Shown: one piece after another, positions 6,474 through 8,079 of the stretch
Position numbering within the stretch: position 1 is the first letter of the stretch
Layout of the letters: the number at the start of each line of letters is the position of its first letter
NCBI GenBank assembly: GCA_913040875.1
Contig: CAJWHX010000137.1
Coordinates: 1 to 8,079, forward strand
Source of the DNA: an uncultured Pseudomonadota bacterium
GTDB lineage: Bacteria; Myxococcota; UBA796
DNA: 8,079 bases
Direction: 5' to 3'
The notes under the pieces: model-generated
Database searches by the model: none
Told to the model about the DNA's origin: nothing
The model's input: the letters and a program-made list of their open reading frames with translations, nothing else
Translations under genes and position numbers: made by a program

Positions 6474-7994
6474 ATGCTGTTTGACGATGTACAAGAAAAA
6501 ATTCAAAAGGACATTGTTGAGTCGTGGCAGGTTCTTAGATTGGATCAGTTGACCTCACTGGTTGCTGGATTGTCTGGGAGAGACGATATTAAGCTACAGT
6601 TTGGGAAGCGTTGGGCTTGGTCTGCCAAATACAAGACCGTCTTGCTGCCCAAACACGATTTGGTGGATCTCAATCGATGCCGAGCGATCGCCTCTCATGA
6701 GGTGGGACACGTCTTGTTTACGAGGCACATGAATCAGCTAAATATTCCTACAGAGTTTCAAGACATTCCGGCAGTATTTCTTCATACGATGCACAATGTT
6801 TATGAAGATCCCAGAATTGAAGTGGCGGTCGGCAGATTGTATCCCGGAGCTGAGTTTTGGCTGAGACGGCTGCATATAGAAGAGGAGATGGATGCTGACT
6901 CCTTAGCCACGGCTAAAATCCCTCTAGCAATGCAGTATTTCTTTGCCCACATTAGAGAGTATCATCGTGACTGGAATCCATTATCGCCGGAAGAAGTAGA
7001 CCCTCTGATTACAAAGATGCTGATGGACACACAGGTCGATCGCAAAGCCATGGCTGTGTTGCTCCCAGAATCGATTGATGAAACCGGTCCAGATCTAGAT
7101 AGGGCGTGTGCTCTTGAAGTGGACGCCCGTTTTCCAGAAGGTCACTCCAGTAGTACACTGTTGGATTCTGTAGAGCAGCGTAAACTTCTTGCGCAGGCTA
7201 GAATGATGAATCTGATGGAAGGAAGGACGCGTGAGTGTGCTTTTGAACTCTATATTCTAGATGAAAAACGCATTGAAGAAGTTCTTAGAGAGGATCAAAT
7301 AGAACCAGAAAATCTATCTGGCGTATTTAACGAAGCGTTCGGAAAACCACTCAATTTAAATGCTCTTAGAGATGTTGTACCCAGTTCGACGGCCAAACAG
7401 ATTCTTAAAGAATGGTATGAACGACAAAGAGCACAGTGTGGGGTTTCTACAGAGGTAGATTTTCGAAATGCGCGATTGATCGATGGGGAAGACGATATAA
7501 AACTTCGTCATAGACGAAGACGGCGGGGGGGAGACGCTTCCAATCAAACCCAATCTCTGATTCGTACGTACGATGAAATGCGTCAAAAGGTGGCCAATCA
7601 AATTCAAAAGATGACTCAAGAGCTTCAAAATGTTCTTAGACCGACTAGAGCGTCGAAGTGGAAGGATGGATACACAACTGGTTCCAAAGTCAATTTAAAG
7701 CGAATGATTCAGCGTGAAGCTCGAAATCAAGGAGACTTAGATTTTTGGCAGCGAAAGACCCAAATTTCAAAACGCAGTGTGTCTGCAACATTGCTGATTG
7801 ACTTGTCCGGATCGATGCATGGGTTTAAGTCAGAGTCTGCTCTACAAGGGGCGATTTTGTTTTGGGAGTCGTTACATGCACTTGGCATTGCTGCATCGAT
7901 CTCTGGGTTCAAGACTGAGAGGATACCAATTCTTCGTTTTGGAGACCCAATTGTTCAAGAAAATTTATTTTATTGCTTTGGGTATAAATATTAA
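6474..7994 (+). CDS. CobT-like VWA protein with HExxH motif, C-terminally truncated
   Basis: Protein of 506 residues from the ATG at 6474, which lies 1 bp after the AAA+ stop codon. An in-frame ATG at 6435 would add 13 residues and overlap the upstream gene; coupling favours 6474. No good Shine-Dalgarno is seen. Residues about 68-80 contain ASHEVGHVLFT, a zinc-metallopeptidase HExxH motif (His75, Glu76, His79), followed by HNVYEDPRIE (107-116), where Glu111 or Asp112 could be a third metal ligand. A helical middle region and a basic stretch (RHRRRRRGG, 345-353) lead to a VWA domain starting near 433 with the MIDAS sequence DLSGS (443-447: Asp443, Ser445, Ser447). This resembles CobT-type partners of MoxR ATPases. 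The VWA domain ends after about 65 residues, without the later MIDAS Thr and Asp, and the last 13 or so codons lie in A/T-rich DNA. The gene is therefore likely broken or misjoined. Whether the protease-like motif is active is unknown. Confidence 0.85.
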   Translation: MLFDDVQEKIQKDIVESWQVLRLDQLTSLVAGLSGRDDIKLQFGKRWAWSAKYKTVLLPKHDLVDLNRCRAIASHEVGHVLFTRHMNQLNIPTEFQDIPAVFLHTMHNVYEDPRIEVAVGRLYPGAEFWLRRLHIEEEMDADSLATAKIPLAMQYFFAHIREYHRDWNPLSPEEVDPLITKMLMDTQVDRKAMAVLLPESIDETGPDLDRACALEVDARFPEGHSSSTLLDSVEQRKLLAQARMMNLMEGRTRECAFELYILDEKRIEEVLREDQIEPENLSGVFNEAFGKPLNLNALRDVVPSSTAKQILKEWYERQRAQCGVSTEVDFRNARLIDGEDDIKLRHRRRRRGGDASNQTQSLIRTYDEMRQKVANQIQKMTQELQNVLRPTRASKWKDGYTTGSKVNLKRMIQREARNQGDLDFWQRKTQISKRSVSATLLIDLSGSMHGFKSESALQGAILFWESLHALGIAASISGFKTERIPILRFGDPIVQENLFYCFGYKY

Positions 7995-8079
7995 AAGGTT
8001 CATTAATTTGATTAAAGAAAATACGAGGATGAGGATTAAAACTCATTATTGAAGATAATAAATTATTTTTTGATGCAAT
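7961..8079. other. A/T-rich terminal segment of different composition
   Basis: By hand count about 24 of 119 bases are G or C (20%), against the mid-40s percent elsewhere. It contains the end of the VWA reading frame and no recognisable gene. A plus-frame extension ending at 8052 gives a Lys/Ile/Asn-rich peptide with no likeness to a VWA domain. No clear terminal inverted repeat or transposase start could be identified before the window ends. Confidence 0.55.

Noticed and set aside
3722..7994. Identification of the pair as CobS/CobT of cobalamin synthesis
   Set aside because: The ATPase is far longer than CobS, the partner carries an HExxH motif, and no cobN or other cobalamin gene is in the window; only general MoxR/VWA kinship is supported.
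7798..8052. Plus-strand reading frame of 84 codons overlapping the end of the VWA gene, considered as a frameshifted VWA continuation
   Set aside because: Its part beyond the VWA stop is Lys/Ile/Asn-rich and does not resemble the second half of a VWA domain, so a simple frameshift does not explain the truncation.

Overview
The window has a base composition in the mid-40s percent G+C by rough eye count. It holds five protein-coding genes packed as in a bacterial genome. Good Shine-Dalgarno sequences, a predicted lipoprotein, a YbgC-type thioesterase and a MatB/ACSF3-like acyl-CoA synthetase all point to a Gram-negative bacterium. The very short lipoprotein signal (about six residues before the Cys) reminds me of predicted lipoproteins in Myxococcota, Bradymonadota and related deltaproteobacterial lineages, but that placement is only a guess. 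No RNA gene, CRISPR array, transposase or integrase was seen.

Layout. Positions 1-1122 (+) are the C-terminal three quarters of an AMP-forming acyl-CoA synthetase, most like malonyl-CoA synthetase. Positions 1147-3147 (+) encode a large unrecognised predicted lipoprotein that resembles a glycoside-hydrolase-like TIM barrel with a GH20/GH67-type N-terminal domain. Positions 3155-3559 (-) encode a YbgC-like hotdog acyl-CoA thioesterase, convergent with the lipoprotein gene. A 162-bp divergent intergenic region (3560-3721) follows. Positions 3722-6472 (+) encode a 916-residue protein with a long, internally repetitive N-terminal region and a C-terminal MoxR/AAA_5-type ATPase. One base later, 6474-7994 (+) encodes its apparent partner, a CobT-like protein with an HExxH metallopeptidase-like motif and the first half of a von Willebrand A (VWA) domain.

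The AAA+/VWA pair is the most interesting part. MoxR-type ATPases and VWA/MIDAS proteins commonly form two-component machines (CobS/CobT, NorQ/NorD, CbbQ/CbbO, RavA/ViaA) in which the ATPase ring works through the VWA protein to remodel or metallate a client. Here the ATPase has a duplicated N-terminal module that I do not recognise and a Walker A with Ser in place of the usual Gly before Lys. The partner has a zinc-protease-like motif. No chelatase large subunit or other obvious client is present, so the substrate is unknown.

The VWA domain stops after about 65 residues, just as the DNA drops to about 20% G+C (7961-8079, hand count). This suggests an insertion or recombination junction, or an assembly chimera, rather than a natural C-terminus.
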